Below, piece after piece: positions 11,549 to 20,407 of a stretch of 64,000 bases of DNA. A program made the translations under genes and the position numbers. The notes below the pieces were generated by a model, which was not told where the DNA came from, made no database searches, and was given only the letters and a program-made list of their open reading frames with translations. Source of the DNA: Carnegiea gigantea (Eukaryota; Streptophyta; Magnoliopsida; Caryophyllales; Cactaceae); the NCBI GenBank assembly GCA_029747015.1, contig JAKOGI010000571.1, forward strand, positions 360,001-424,000, read 5' to 3'. The number at the start of each line of letters is the position of its first letter. The stretch's first letter is position 1.

Positions 11549-13240
11549 ATGGTAGTTAGCTACGTTACGGGGGCACGGGCTAGAAGAGATAAAGCACCCT
11601 TGTTGAGGCACTGACCCCTTATGAGGCCGTGGATGCCTCAGAAAGCTCTTGGGCAGACCCCGTCCCAGTCGATCAACCCCCAGTAAGACAAGAGACTTAC
11701 GTCACGGTGGACGCCCTCAAAAATTTCATGTCCACCATGACCGATGCCATAATGCAACAAGTATCTGAGCAGGTGAAGAAAGTAGTGGAGGCAACAAGCT
11801 CGGCAAGGCCTCTTCCTCATTTCGAGCATGTGCCCACTAGGGATGCGAGCCCTCCCATAGACACGATCCTGCAACATCCCTCTGTCACAGCGAGAGCATA
11901 CAAGAAGGCCTTCATGGTAGTGGGGACCAGTGATCTCAGGAGGACAACCACGGTCGTTCCATTGGGGCTAATGCCTAGCATAACCATCACACAAGTCATG
12001 GATGCCCAGCGAGGTCAACCACTGCGGCAATGCCTTATACGAGACACGCTTGATAAACTGCTTGATTTGAAGAGCAAGAGCAAGCCTCACGCCCCCAGAG
12101 GAGGGTCTTTGAGCGGCAATGTACTCTTGAGCGCCGTTCGAACCATGAGCGCACTCGGAGTTCCCCTCGCGAAAAGCATGGTTTACGGTCACGGCAGCGC
12201 GATCGCACTCCTCCCGCATCCCAGAGAGGTCGCCTTCCCCGAAGGAGTCCATCATTGGTGGAAATCGAGAGGTGACTGGAAACCCCCATCAAAGTATCCG
12301 GCACGGCCGCCCGAGCGAGGGCTGTCCCATTCTCCACGTCGTTCAGCGCGAAAATCATCAATGCTCCACGGTACGGGAAGGTGAAGATGCCCACCGTGGA
12401 CCTCTATGATGGTACAACTGACCATGAGGAGCATCTGGAGGTGTACAAGGCACAGACGTACATCCAGGATGTGGACGATGTAGCGTATTGTCAATATTTT
12501 CCCGCCACTCTCAAAGGAGTGGCATAGTCATGGTTTAACGGCTTGCCACCAGAAATCATTTTCTGCTTCCAAGATATAGCGGACAGGTTCATTAGCCAAT
12601 TCATCTCCAACTGAAAGGAGAGGCGAACCAGCACACACCTTTCCAAGATTAAGTAATATCCGCAAGAATCTCTGGCAGACTTCGTCAAACGTTTCCACCA
12701 AGTGGCGGTCCTCATTGATCTGTACTTAGAAGATGGGGTTGCATACACCACCTTTCTAAATGGCTCAAGAAGTGGGCAGTTCAAGTTCTCGCTGGTCAAG
12801 CAGAAGGAGACCATCCTTGCGGAAGCGCTGAGAAAAGCCGCAGACTTCATCCGTGCCATTGAGATTTGTGCCGATAGCTCCGACACCCCAAGGAAAGACA
12901 AAACCCCTGTCGACAGGAACCCGGAAAGGGGGGACAGGGATCATAGCTTCGGAGACCGTAGATCGCGGCTCGAGTTTGCTGATCCACAGTTTACCATAGA
13001 TCCTCGAAGCATCCTCATGCAAGTAAGGGATCACCCTATGCTGAAGAGACCGCCTCCCATGACCTCTGCGCTTAAACCCCAAAACGCCCGAAAATACTGA
13101 GAGTTCCACGAGCAAAACGGGCACACGATCGTTGAATGTCGAGAGCTGAGGAAAGCTCTTCATCAGCTAGCAGACAAAGGGCAGATTAATCGATTCTTGA
13201 AATGGGGCCCGCGGTTCTTGCGAAATGATCGTGAACCCAC
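11549..13240 (+). pseudogene. gag: gag pseudogene of Tat type
   Basis: An ATG at 11549 follows the leader, but the frame is lost within 70 bases and resumes in another frame (about 11629-12384). A typical Tat gag core lies at about 12385-12880: TVDLYDGTTDHEEHL, then YFPATLKGVA, then SWFNGLPPE. An amber codon follows KGVA and another stop lies near 12615. A YCKYH-like region (EFHEQNGHTIVECRELRKAL) stands near 13100-13165 and marks the end of gag. Several stops sit where related elements have Gln or Arg codons, as expected of C-to-T decay; that comparison is from memory. The protein would form particles, but this copy cannot encode it. Confidence 0.8.
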
Positions 13241-13290
13241 GTGGCCCGAACCACAAAACGAGGAATGTTCAACGGAGATAGTGGCGACTA

Positions 13291-13737
13291 TTGCCAGCGG
13301 ATACGTTTAAGGCATCACCCGGTCCGCATGGAAGGCTCAGCTACGAGGGGCTCAGTAGGTCCTTACGGTGGAACAAGGAAGTCGCGTCACGGTCCCCACG
13401 TTTTGCATCCTCACATAATGACCCATTGGTAGTAGAGATGAAGGTGGCCAGTGCTATCGTACGAAGAATCCTCATCGACGCAGGGAGCTCCGTGGACATC
13501 ATCACATGGGACTGCCTGAAGAAACTGACATATCTCGAAAGGAACATCATCCCATTGGTCCACCCCATACTGGGCTTTGGGGGACAAGAGGTAAACGCAA
13601 CTGGAAAGATCCATCTTCCCTTATGCTTTGGAGACAAGGGAAAGGCGAAGAATGTGGAGGTAGATTTCTTGGTTGTGGACGTCTCGGTGGAACAGGAAAT
13701 AGAGCTAGTAGAGAAGACCCGACCTTTGAGGGCTTGA
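13291..13737 (+). pseudogene. pro: Aspartic protease domain of the Tat-type element
   Basis: An uninterrupted frame carries RRILIDAGSSVDIITWDCL, the plant gypsy protease active site with D-A-G, followed by a GFGG flap-like segment and LVVDVS. About 110 residues match the usual domain. The frame ends at 13737, where RT would be expected in a complete element; sequence after 13800 no longer resembles pol. The protease would cleave the gag polyprotein. The alternative start inside this ORF is probably not used, as it should be translated as part of gag-pro. Confidence 0.8.
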
Positions 13738-13739
13738 GG

Positions 13740-13935
13740 CGGAGTGAAGATTGCCTTTAAGGGTTCCTTCAGCCAGAAGCTCATCTAGGGTTCTAACGCG
13801 GGGGGTGGACTTCGTCTTGGCCATTCATTGTGCCTGGAAATCATTTATAAAGTTAGCTATAGTGATTTCCTATGGGTATGAAACCTCCTCTTCAATACTA
13901 AGGATACTAGGGGTGGAAGAATACTTGTAGCTAGA
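13740..13935. other. Junction where pol is missing
   Basis: A few in-frame codons continue past protease, then the sequence changes to a non-coding stretch. No RT, RNase H or integrase motif is found in any frame, so pol was deleted or replaced here. Confidence 0.6.
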
Positions 13936-14139
13936 TCATGAGGGAGTGTCGGGCTCAAAAATCGGCACCACATAGGAAATCTTCTTGGGTTCCCTAAACT
14001 GATTTTTTGGGGGTACCTTTGCCGCCACCCGGCCATCAATAAAAGTCGGGAGGCTGGGGAACTGAGGGTACCGGCCCATGCGCTGGGGACTGACGGGCAC
14101 CTCAGGGACGTCCCCATTTGATGAACAGGATGAATGCAT
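13936..14139 (-). CDS. Small antisense ORF of 67 codons, unknown function
   Basis: ATG at 14139, stop at 13936. The predicted protein starts MHSSCSSNGDVPEVPVSPQ and contains IDGRVAAKVPPKNQF; I do not recognise it. It is the first of a series of minus-strand units in this element. A minus-strand TATA box (CCTTATATAA, 14411-14420) lies about 280 bp upstream and a CACGTGGC G-box about 85 bp beyond that. The sequence is too short to judge coding potential firmly. It could be a truncated relative of the three longer antisense copies, but I see no clear residue match. Confidence 0.4.
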   Translation of the reverse strand: MHSSCSSNGDVPEVPVSPQRMGRYPQFPSLPTFIDGRVAAKVPPKNQFREPKKISYVVPIFEPDTPS

Positions 14140-14410
14140 AATCACGTAATACATAATACAGCAACAATCCTTAAAGGAGGTACAAGGGTGTAACTGCAGA
14201 AAATGAAGAAGGATGAAGAGCAGGTTGAAGGCAGGGATGAAGGCACGCACAATTCCTTTGAAGATTCAAAGGAGGGGGTTGAAGATGCTACAGTGAGTTT
14301 GAATATAGATTAAGGGGGTGGTAGAGCTTCTCTCTCTAGAACTCCACTTCTCTCTCTAGAAGATTTTTGCGGATGAAGTAAATGACTGACCCCAAAGGAG
14401 CGCACTTTGC

Positions 14411-14507
14411 TTATATAAGGGAAGTAGGGGGGAAGAAAAGGGGCGCTTTTTTCGAAAAACTCAAAGGAACGGCATCCTGACACATAGCACCTGAGGTGAC
14501 ACGTGGC
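14411..14507 (-). promoter_or_regulatory. Antisense promoter module 1: G-box plus TATA
   Basis: Minus-strand CCTTATATAA at 14411-14420 with palindrome-core CACGTGGC at 14500-14507 about 85 bp upstream. The same pair recurs at two other places in this element. Confidence 0.55.
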
Positions 14508-14639
14508 GACTAGGAACCACCCCCGATTGATACATCACCCTTGACCCCGGGGAAGAGGATGGTCCATCTGCTCAGCCCAAGGGCATGCGGTTCACTTGTA
14601 GCCCCAGTAAAGGTCAAGGATAGAGCAGCTCAGTCTAAG

Positions 14640-15090
14640 GATTCATAAACATGGGCTTAGAGCCAATCGCTATACCCTTGGCCCAATGGAGGCTAAGAGT
14701 CCTAAAACACGGCCTCTTGGCCGCTTGCTATACTCTTAGCCCCAATGGGGTATGAGGGACCTTGAGCACGGCCTCATGGCCAGTCGCTATACTCTTGGCC
14801 CCAATGGGAACTAAGGGTCCTAAAGCACACCTCTTAGCCAGTCACTATACCCTTAGCCCAAATGTAGGCTAAGGGACCTTAAGCACGGCCTCATGGCCAG
14901 TCACTATACTCTTAGGCCCAACTGGGGCCAAGGGTCCTTAAGTACGGCCTAGTGGCCAGTCGCTACACTCCTAACCCTAATGGAGACTAAGGATCCATAA
15001 ACACGGCCTCATGTTCGGTCGCTACAGCCCAGGAGCACAGCCTTATGGCCTGTCGCTATATCTCTGGCCTCCAAGGGGGCTACGGTTCGA
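14640..15090. repeat. Minisatellite, 58-59 bp period, 7-8 copies
   Basis: The phrase GGCCAGTCGCTATACTCTTA and its variants recur with TATAC-type anchors at about 14671, 14729, 14788, 14846, 14906, 14964, 15023 and 15057, so spacing is 58-60 bp with a shorter last step. Tandem repeats before the 3' LTR are common in Tat elements. Confidence 0.88.
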
Positions 15091-15332
15091 CCACACGACC
15101 TAAAAGGCTGAGTGATATACGGCTATGGTGATAGGTCGAACATTGCTTAACCAACCCACGAAAGACTAAACAATATGAAAGTATCGAGCAGAACGAAAAG
15201 ATATCAAGCAAGAGATTAAGTTTGGATAAACAGGACAATTATTTTATTATTTGAAATACGTAATTATTAGTCAACTTTTACAAATGATGAAGACGACAAC
15301 AAAGAAAGAAAGATACAACGAAATTTCTATGC
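15091..15332. other. Spacer between minisatellite and antisense copy a
   Basis: An A-rich stretch containing TTATTTTATTATTTGAAATACG, probably the 3' untranslated region of antisense copy a. Similar TTTTATT phrases lie past the stop codons of copies b (16137) and c (17104). Confidence 0.4.
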
Positions 15333-15791
15333 CTACTCTTCATCACTGGACACAGGGGGAGCATCGCTTAAACCTGAATCCTCCACTAGGCCACTCGATG
15401 CCGCAGGGTCTGCAGGTGGATTCGTAAGACGAGAGATCTTACCCCTCTGGAGCCTTAGCTCGATTCCCCACAGCTAGCTATCCATCATAGTCTAGTGCGG
15501 GCGACGTAGGAATGACATTGTGTAGTTCATGTCAATCCTACACGACAGCCCTAGTTCCGCTTTGTCATTGAGGACCATGGCGTAAACGATCGCCTGCACC
15601 ATCTCCGGAATGTCGGAATCATGGGCGTACCATGTCGCCACATCAAGGTTGAAGCTCAACCAGAGGCCGTGATAGTCCTAAAGGAGCGGGTTTGGGCCAA
15701 AAGCCGAGGACCCCCTTAGAGATCAATGAAAAGTATCCCGGACATACTCAGCTACCTCCTTGGTGTTGGTGAAGTTTGGGAATAGGATCAT
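15333..15791 (-). pseudogene. Antisense ORF copy a (aORF-like, about 150 codons, broken)
   Basis: ATG at 15791 begins MILFPNFTNTKEVAEYV. An early stop follows, then the frame shows FNLDVATWY and the block MVQAIVYAMVLNDKAELG, ending PPVSSDEE and a stop at 15333. The same series of motifs occurs in copies b and c. I do not recognise the family. Extra antisense ORFs between pol and the 3' LTR are known in Tat-lineage elements, and this is inferred to be one. A G-box/TATA pair lies upstream at 15875-15957. Confidence 0.6.
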
Positions 15792-15874
15792 CTTCCTCCT
15801 CTCACTCCATCTCTCCCTAGCAAAGGCCAAAGAAATTTGTGGATATCACCTACTGAAGAAGCCACCCCTCCCCC

Positions 15875-15957
15875 TTTTTTATGGTGAGGGGAAGGTAGCC
15901 CGAAGGACGGCGCACTTCCCAAAGCGACAACCAGCCAATCCGCTTTTGACACGTGGC
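15875..15957 (-). promoter_or_regulatory. Antisense promoter module 2: G-box plus TATA-like
   Basis: Minus-strand CATAAAAAAGG at about 15875-15883 with CACGTGGC at 15950-15957, about 70 bp upstream. It lies 80-160 bp before the start of copy a. Confidence 0.5.
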
Positions 15958-16227
15958 CCTGGCAACCTAGAGCTAGAATAATAATAAGAATAAAATAAAA
16001 TATATGGGCCCACCTTACGAGCTCCTCGAGACCTGATCACCAGGCCGGGTCGAGGGAGGACATAAAGGTCCAGAGGGGATCATTCGAAGTAGGAACACAG
16101 TAAAAAAAAATCAGTCCTTTGGAAAAGGGATCGACCTTTTATTATCTAAGCTTGCAATTACAGACGCACCACATAAAGAGGAATGTAAAGAAGCACAATG
16201 CGGGGAAGTACTGCAGAAAAGCTAGCC
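15958..16227. other. Spacer between antisense copies a and b
   Basis: Contains an A/T-rich stretch (15979-16005), a CGAG-rich stretch, and a TTTTATTATCTAAGC phrase probably in the 3' UTR of copy b. No ORF is supported. Confidence 0.4.
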
Positions 16228-16673
16228 CTACTCTTCATCACTAGAAGGGGGAGGGGGATTGTTGGAGCCCGAGCTCTCTTCTCGATCATTCACGGACCCC
16301 TGAGCATCTCCTAGGGGAGACCGTTGCCGGAGCTATGTCTCCAGAAGGCTGCTCCTATTGACGTACATTCATGAGTCAAAGGACGACCATCGCAAACCTT
16401 CAAGGGACGCCTTCAAGTCAGCGGCTATAAATTCACCTACAATGTCCAATCCTACAGCATCATTAAGCAACATGGTATAGAAGCTGGCCTGAACTAATTT
16501 GGGTAGTTCGAAGTCACGCACTCTACCTTCGATAGAACAAAGTGCGGACATAGCTCCCGGTAGTCTTCGAAGAGTAGACGCAGAGGGCGTGAGGCACTCC
16601 TCCAATGCCATCGGAAGTTTTCCCATACGTAGTCAGCCATCTCCTCAGTCTCTCTAAAAGAGGGAAAGGCCAT
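16228..16673 (-). pseudogene. Antisense ORF copy b (aORF-like, broken)
   Basis: ATG at 16673 begins MAFPSFRETEEMADYV, then ENFRWHWRS and DYRELCPHF. The frame shifts in the middle. The second frame gives LPKLVQASFYTMLLNDAVGL and ends PPPPSSDEE with a stop at 16228. The best preserved of three copies; total length about 148 codons. The conserved MLLND block and the acidic C-terminus are shared with copies a and c. No catalytic motif or signal peptide is seen. A G-box/TATA module lies upstream at 16803-16899. Confidence 0.62.
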
Positions 16674-16802
16674 GGATATGATCACAAACCAGGACTCTGA
16701 TTGGAGTCACAAACAGAGTCTCTCTCCATTTCTCCTTGAAAACTTCTCTCCCTCTCTAAGAGCTCAAGAGCGCTTTCAAATGGCCCTTCATAGGAATGCT
16801 TG

Positions 16803-16899
16803 CTCCCCTTTTTATAGAAAAGGCAGAAGGTGATAAAGGAGGATCACCCATTCCTAAAACTACCCAATGTCAAGGCACCACTAATTCTTACCACGTGGC
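16803..16899 (-). promoter_or_regulatory. Antisense promoter module 3: G-box plus TATA
   Basis: Minus-strand TTCTATAAAAAGGGG at about 16805-16819 with CACGTGGC at 16892-16899, about 78 bp upstream. It lies about 130 bp before the start codon of copy b, a normal leader length. Confidence 0.6.
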
Positions 16900-17214
16900 G
16901 TTAAGTAGTAGGGAGCCTGCTCCCTAGGTTGCCATAACTGATGTCCGGTCTATAAAAGGGGCCATGAGGCTGCTCGCTTAGGATTCTGCCTAAAGACGAG
17001 CCTCGTAGCATCACCAAGGTAGGCTGGGGTGATAGGGCCGCTTGGGTAACAATGGTACACAGAAATATAAAGACTAAGGCAACGACCCCAGGAGGCAAGC
17101 TGTCATTTTATTTCAAACACTTACAGAGCCAAAAAAAAAAAAAAAAGAGAAAAAAGAAAAGAGGACGAAGAGAAATGCAGAAGGCACGCCTCAACTGCCA
17201 CCACTAGCTAAGCC
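16900..17214. other. Spacer between antisense copies b and c
   Basis: Includes a plus-strand TATA-like CTATAAAAGG at 16951, a poly(A) run at 17130-17146, and a TTTTATTTC phrase past the copy c stop codon. No ORF is supported. Confidence 0.4.
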
Positions 17215-17650
17215 TCACTCTTCACCATCATCGTTGGAATGGGGGTTTTGCCCCCAGACCCCGAACTCTCCTCCTTATCCGAGTCACTGGACGCTTCATG
17301 TCGATGGGCCTCCATGATCCCACCCCTGTTATGCCTAGTCCATGCTTGAAAAGTGTTCCACTACAACTCTTTGAGGGCCGATTCCATTCTCGAAATCATC
17401 CACCCACTTAGCACACCAACCTTCACGGTGTCATTGAGCAGCATCGTCATGAATACCACCGGGGGTAACCTGGGGACCTTATAGTCCTGGGTGTACTCTT
17501 CAGCCACAGCAAGATCGAAGTTCGAGCATAACTCTCTGTAATTATACGACAGGGGCCCGGGGGGAACACCACCTCTGTGCGATACCACTCGAAATTGCCT
17601 AGCACGTACAATGCCATCTCGTCCGTCGTCAATTAACGAGGGAATCCCAT
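17215..17650 (-). pseudogene. Antisense ORF copy c (aORF-like, broken)
   Basis: ATG at 17650 begins MGFPR, then a stop, then TTDEMALYVLGNFEWYR. Another frame carries NYRELCSNFDLAVAEEY and VPRLPPVVFMTMLLNDTV, and the protein end is acidic (NDDGEE and a stop at 17215). Order and spacing of blocks match copies a and b. A G-box is not evident upstream, where the 3' LTR begins after about 290 bp; a CCACGTATA at 17910 may be its remnant. Confidence 0.58.
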
Positions 17651-17929
17651 ATTGTTCAGAGAAGATATTCAATGCAGAGGACAAACAAATGCGTGGTGCA
17701 GAGCCCACCTGTGGAGCGACACTCTTTCATACCACAATGGACGGAACATCGTGACGCCGGCCAGCATTGGAAACCATAGAACGATATTAACTAACCTCCA
17801 AATGTTAGAACAAGCAAGGGAACCTGGCTAAGGATGGACCATTTTTGGAAACCTACCGACCAAAGTTGCGTTGAAATTATTCCACATTTCACCTGACTAT
17901 GAAGGTGGACCCACGTATAGGTAAAATTT

Positions 17930-17940
17930 GAGGGGCTAAG
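17930..17940 (+). promoter_or_regulatory. Polypurine tract
   Basis: GAGGGGCTAAG directly before the TGAT start of the 3' LTR, the expected plus-strand DNA primer site. Confidence 0.7.
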
Positions 17941-18412
17941 TGATCCGAGACTTATGATTTTCCCTGAAGACCCAAGGACACCCAACCGAGGGATAGTCCC
18001 AACCAAGCATAAGGGGGCCCAAAATGGGATCCTTGGGGCTCGCAATGAAGGCACAAGCAGGACAAGCAGATGACAGCCCGCTCTGGGGGCCTCTTAGGTG
18101 ATATTAGCATCCTACCCCTTGTTACAAAGAGTATAAATACTCACTTACCCACCTCAGAAAACGGATTCAGAACCTGATACATTTGACCTGAACAAGGATT
18201 AGCTGTACCATTTCTTACTGCATTTATATCTTTTGACCCCTCCTTTGATTTGACCATTAGAGAGGCGTTCCCCAGACCACAACCCAGGGGTGCCTTTTCT
18301 GCAGGTTCAACCGAAAAGGGAAGCCCTCTAGTGAGCTATCAGGAGCCATCTAGTAAGCTCGAATTTTTACCCCACGTCATCTTTATCGATGTACGAGAAA
18401 ACCTCTGAAACA
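17941..18412 (+). repeat. 3' LTR of the Tat-type element
   Basis: 472 bp starting TGATCCGAGACTTATG and ending CTGAAACA, aligned end to end with the 5' LTR at roughly 84% by hand count. Target duplication GATAA follows. Confidence 0.9.
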
Positions 18413-18984
18413 GATAAAAATTCACCTCACTTGTTTAAATATTTTCAACTGTCTGCATCCTTTAATTTCACTCCCCGGTCTCCAATCTGAGAAGCAACTC
18501 CATTGTCTCCCCTAGCCAGACCTGAAAAATGTGTCAATTCATTTGAATTCAGTTCAAATTAAAATAGGCTTGGTTTATATATGAGTTGACCAATTTTGGT
18601 TTTAATTCCATTTCAATTCGGGTTAACTTTGAATACAATTACGTTCAGATTATTGTATTTCAATTTGGTTTTAAGTATAGCTTAAATTAAGTTTGGATTT
18701 GAAAAACCTCAAGCGAAGCCTATTCAAGTCCATTTTGGTTTCGGTTGGTTTTGGTTGTGGCTTCAAGTCCACAATGGGTCGAGTAGAAATCAATCAAAGT
18801 TTAAATTTTAATCGAGTTACTTTCAAATTGCCTACAGATTCTCAACTAGGACACTATCTCAAATTAGGTACCTCACACGGGCTTCTATTTGCATGGGCCT
18901 AAAGCCCTAAAACCTTTATGACTTCTGTATAATATTATGCATGGTACATTATAACTACTCCTTTCTAGTTGTAGAAAAGATAAC

Positions 18985-19140
18985 ATTATAATTTATTTAT
19001 TTATTTATTTTAATTTATAAGAACAGAGAATAGTAGTACAATACAATTCTAATATAACAGAGGATGGGGAATCAAATTATGACCTAATATATTTTAAGCC
19101 TCCATCTTAACCACTAAGCCAAGATTTTATTGGCTAATCC
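18985..19140 (-). mobile_element. tRNA-derived SINE-like segment (unit 3)
   Basis: A box TGGCTTAGTGG at 19111-19121 and B-box-like TTTGATTCCCC near 19064-19076 on the minus strand, with a TAAA-repeat tail at the low-coordinate end. Confidence 0.58.
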
Positions 19141-20407
19141 ACTTTTATATGCCTTAATTGGTGATTGATATTAGTCTATAATCATCATCAATTTAGGTGA
19201 GCATAGATTTTCTATGATAAAAAACAGAGGAAGTTATGAGAGATAAACTAAGTCAAATTGACATGTATTTAACTAATCACTTCAACACCTTCGGAGTTTC
19301 ATTGACTCTAAATTTAAAATGAGACTGAATTGACTCAAACAAATTTGATGTAATATGTTATATGACCCCGATCAAACTTATTCACACAGATTGAAAAGAG
19401 AAGTCATGGCTAAGTTGAGTCATTTTTAACCGACATCTTCAACCTAATTCAAACCTATATTGACACTAAATTTAAAATAAGGGTAAATTGGATTACACAA
19501 ATTAGAATTGGGAGGACCCCCATTGAACTTGATCCTGTTGAATTACACAACATAGACCTTGTTGTGCATTATTATTGCCCCAAGGTCCTTAACCTATCAC
19601 CTTATATATCGTGCATGGTACAACAAGATTAGTTATGAGTTTCAACAACATTAATTCAGGCGCCATAAAGAAATGCGATATTCTATTAAAATTTTTTATA
19701 TCAATTAAGAGATAGATAAAAAGCCATGCACATAACCTCAAATGAGGTTCTAACCCAAGATTAATTGGCAATGGACAGAGTAACTCACAAGCTTATATAT
19801 ATACTCAAGCCTCCTTTAATTTTATCAATATAGTACAGCACTCACTTTCATATTCTTTGTATCTTATGAATATGGGACAACAATAACCACTTTCATACTT
19901 CATGCATTCCTCAATGTACTTTGCCATCGGTTAGTTTTGCTTAACTTTACTTTGGATTGTCCAATCTTATGCTTTGTTTTGTTATGATTATAAGTGAACG
20001 TGTTGGTGCTAATAATATTGTGTACCCCTTTAGCTCAGTAATGCTTCCTCCATATTTGTATTTTGTTATAGGGTCTATCTTTTTAAACTTATCATAAGTA
20101 TTCATAAGCAACAATCAGCACTGATTAGCACCAATCAGCACTCATCTGCACTTATAATTAGTTGAAAAGAACATGTCCATACTTTAATCACTAGTATGAA
20201 AATATTTTAATTATTTATATAAGAATGTGTCTTGTGACTTTTTGTATTGAAATTCTTGCGCAATTATAATCATCTACATTAATCTTAAGCATGGAGTCAA
20301 AATGATAGTACTTGCTCTAGGTGTACGTTATAAGTTATGATCAATTAGAATAATCACTAACCTCGTGTCAATTATGGTCTATTCAAGATGTTAGTGTCAA
20401 CAAAATT

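Larger units (their letters stand above)
11038..18412 (+). mobile_element. Non-autonomous Tat-type Ty3/gypsy element (7.4 kb) inside array unit 3
   Basis: Two direct repeats of about 473 bp bound the element. PBS TGGCGCCGTCTGTGAGG follows the first and a purine tract precedes the second. Flanking 5-mers are GAAAA (11033-11037) and GATAA (18413-18417), a target duplication with one mismatch, and the flanking sequence is continuous unit 3. Gag and protease are recognisable on the plus strand. RT, RNase H and integrase are absent: no RT motif is found between 13740 and 17940. That space holds a minisatellite and a series of antisense ORFs. By hand about 75 of 472 LTR positions differ, so the insertion is old. 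GC content is clearly higher than in the surrounding array. Confidence 0.88.
9663..20407. repeat. Array unit 3, split by a Tat-type LTR element
   Basis: Unit sequence occupies 9663-11037 and resumes at about 18418 with ATTCACCTCACTTG, the phrase expected next. Removing the 7.4 kb insertion leaves about 3.36 kb. The SINE-like segment is at 18985-19140. Confidence 0.88.

Noticed and set aside
12035..12494. Minus-strand frames opposite the Tat gag
   Set aside because: They overlap the recognisable gag on the plus strand and resemble no protein.
14640..15090. CRISPR-like array
   Set aside because: The repeats are contiguous with no unique spacers, and the sequence is plant nuclear. It is a minisatellite.
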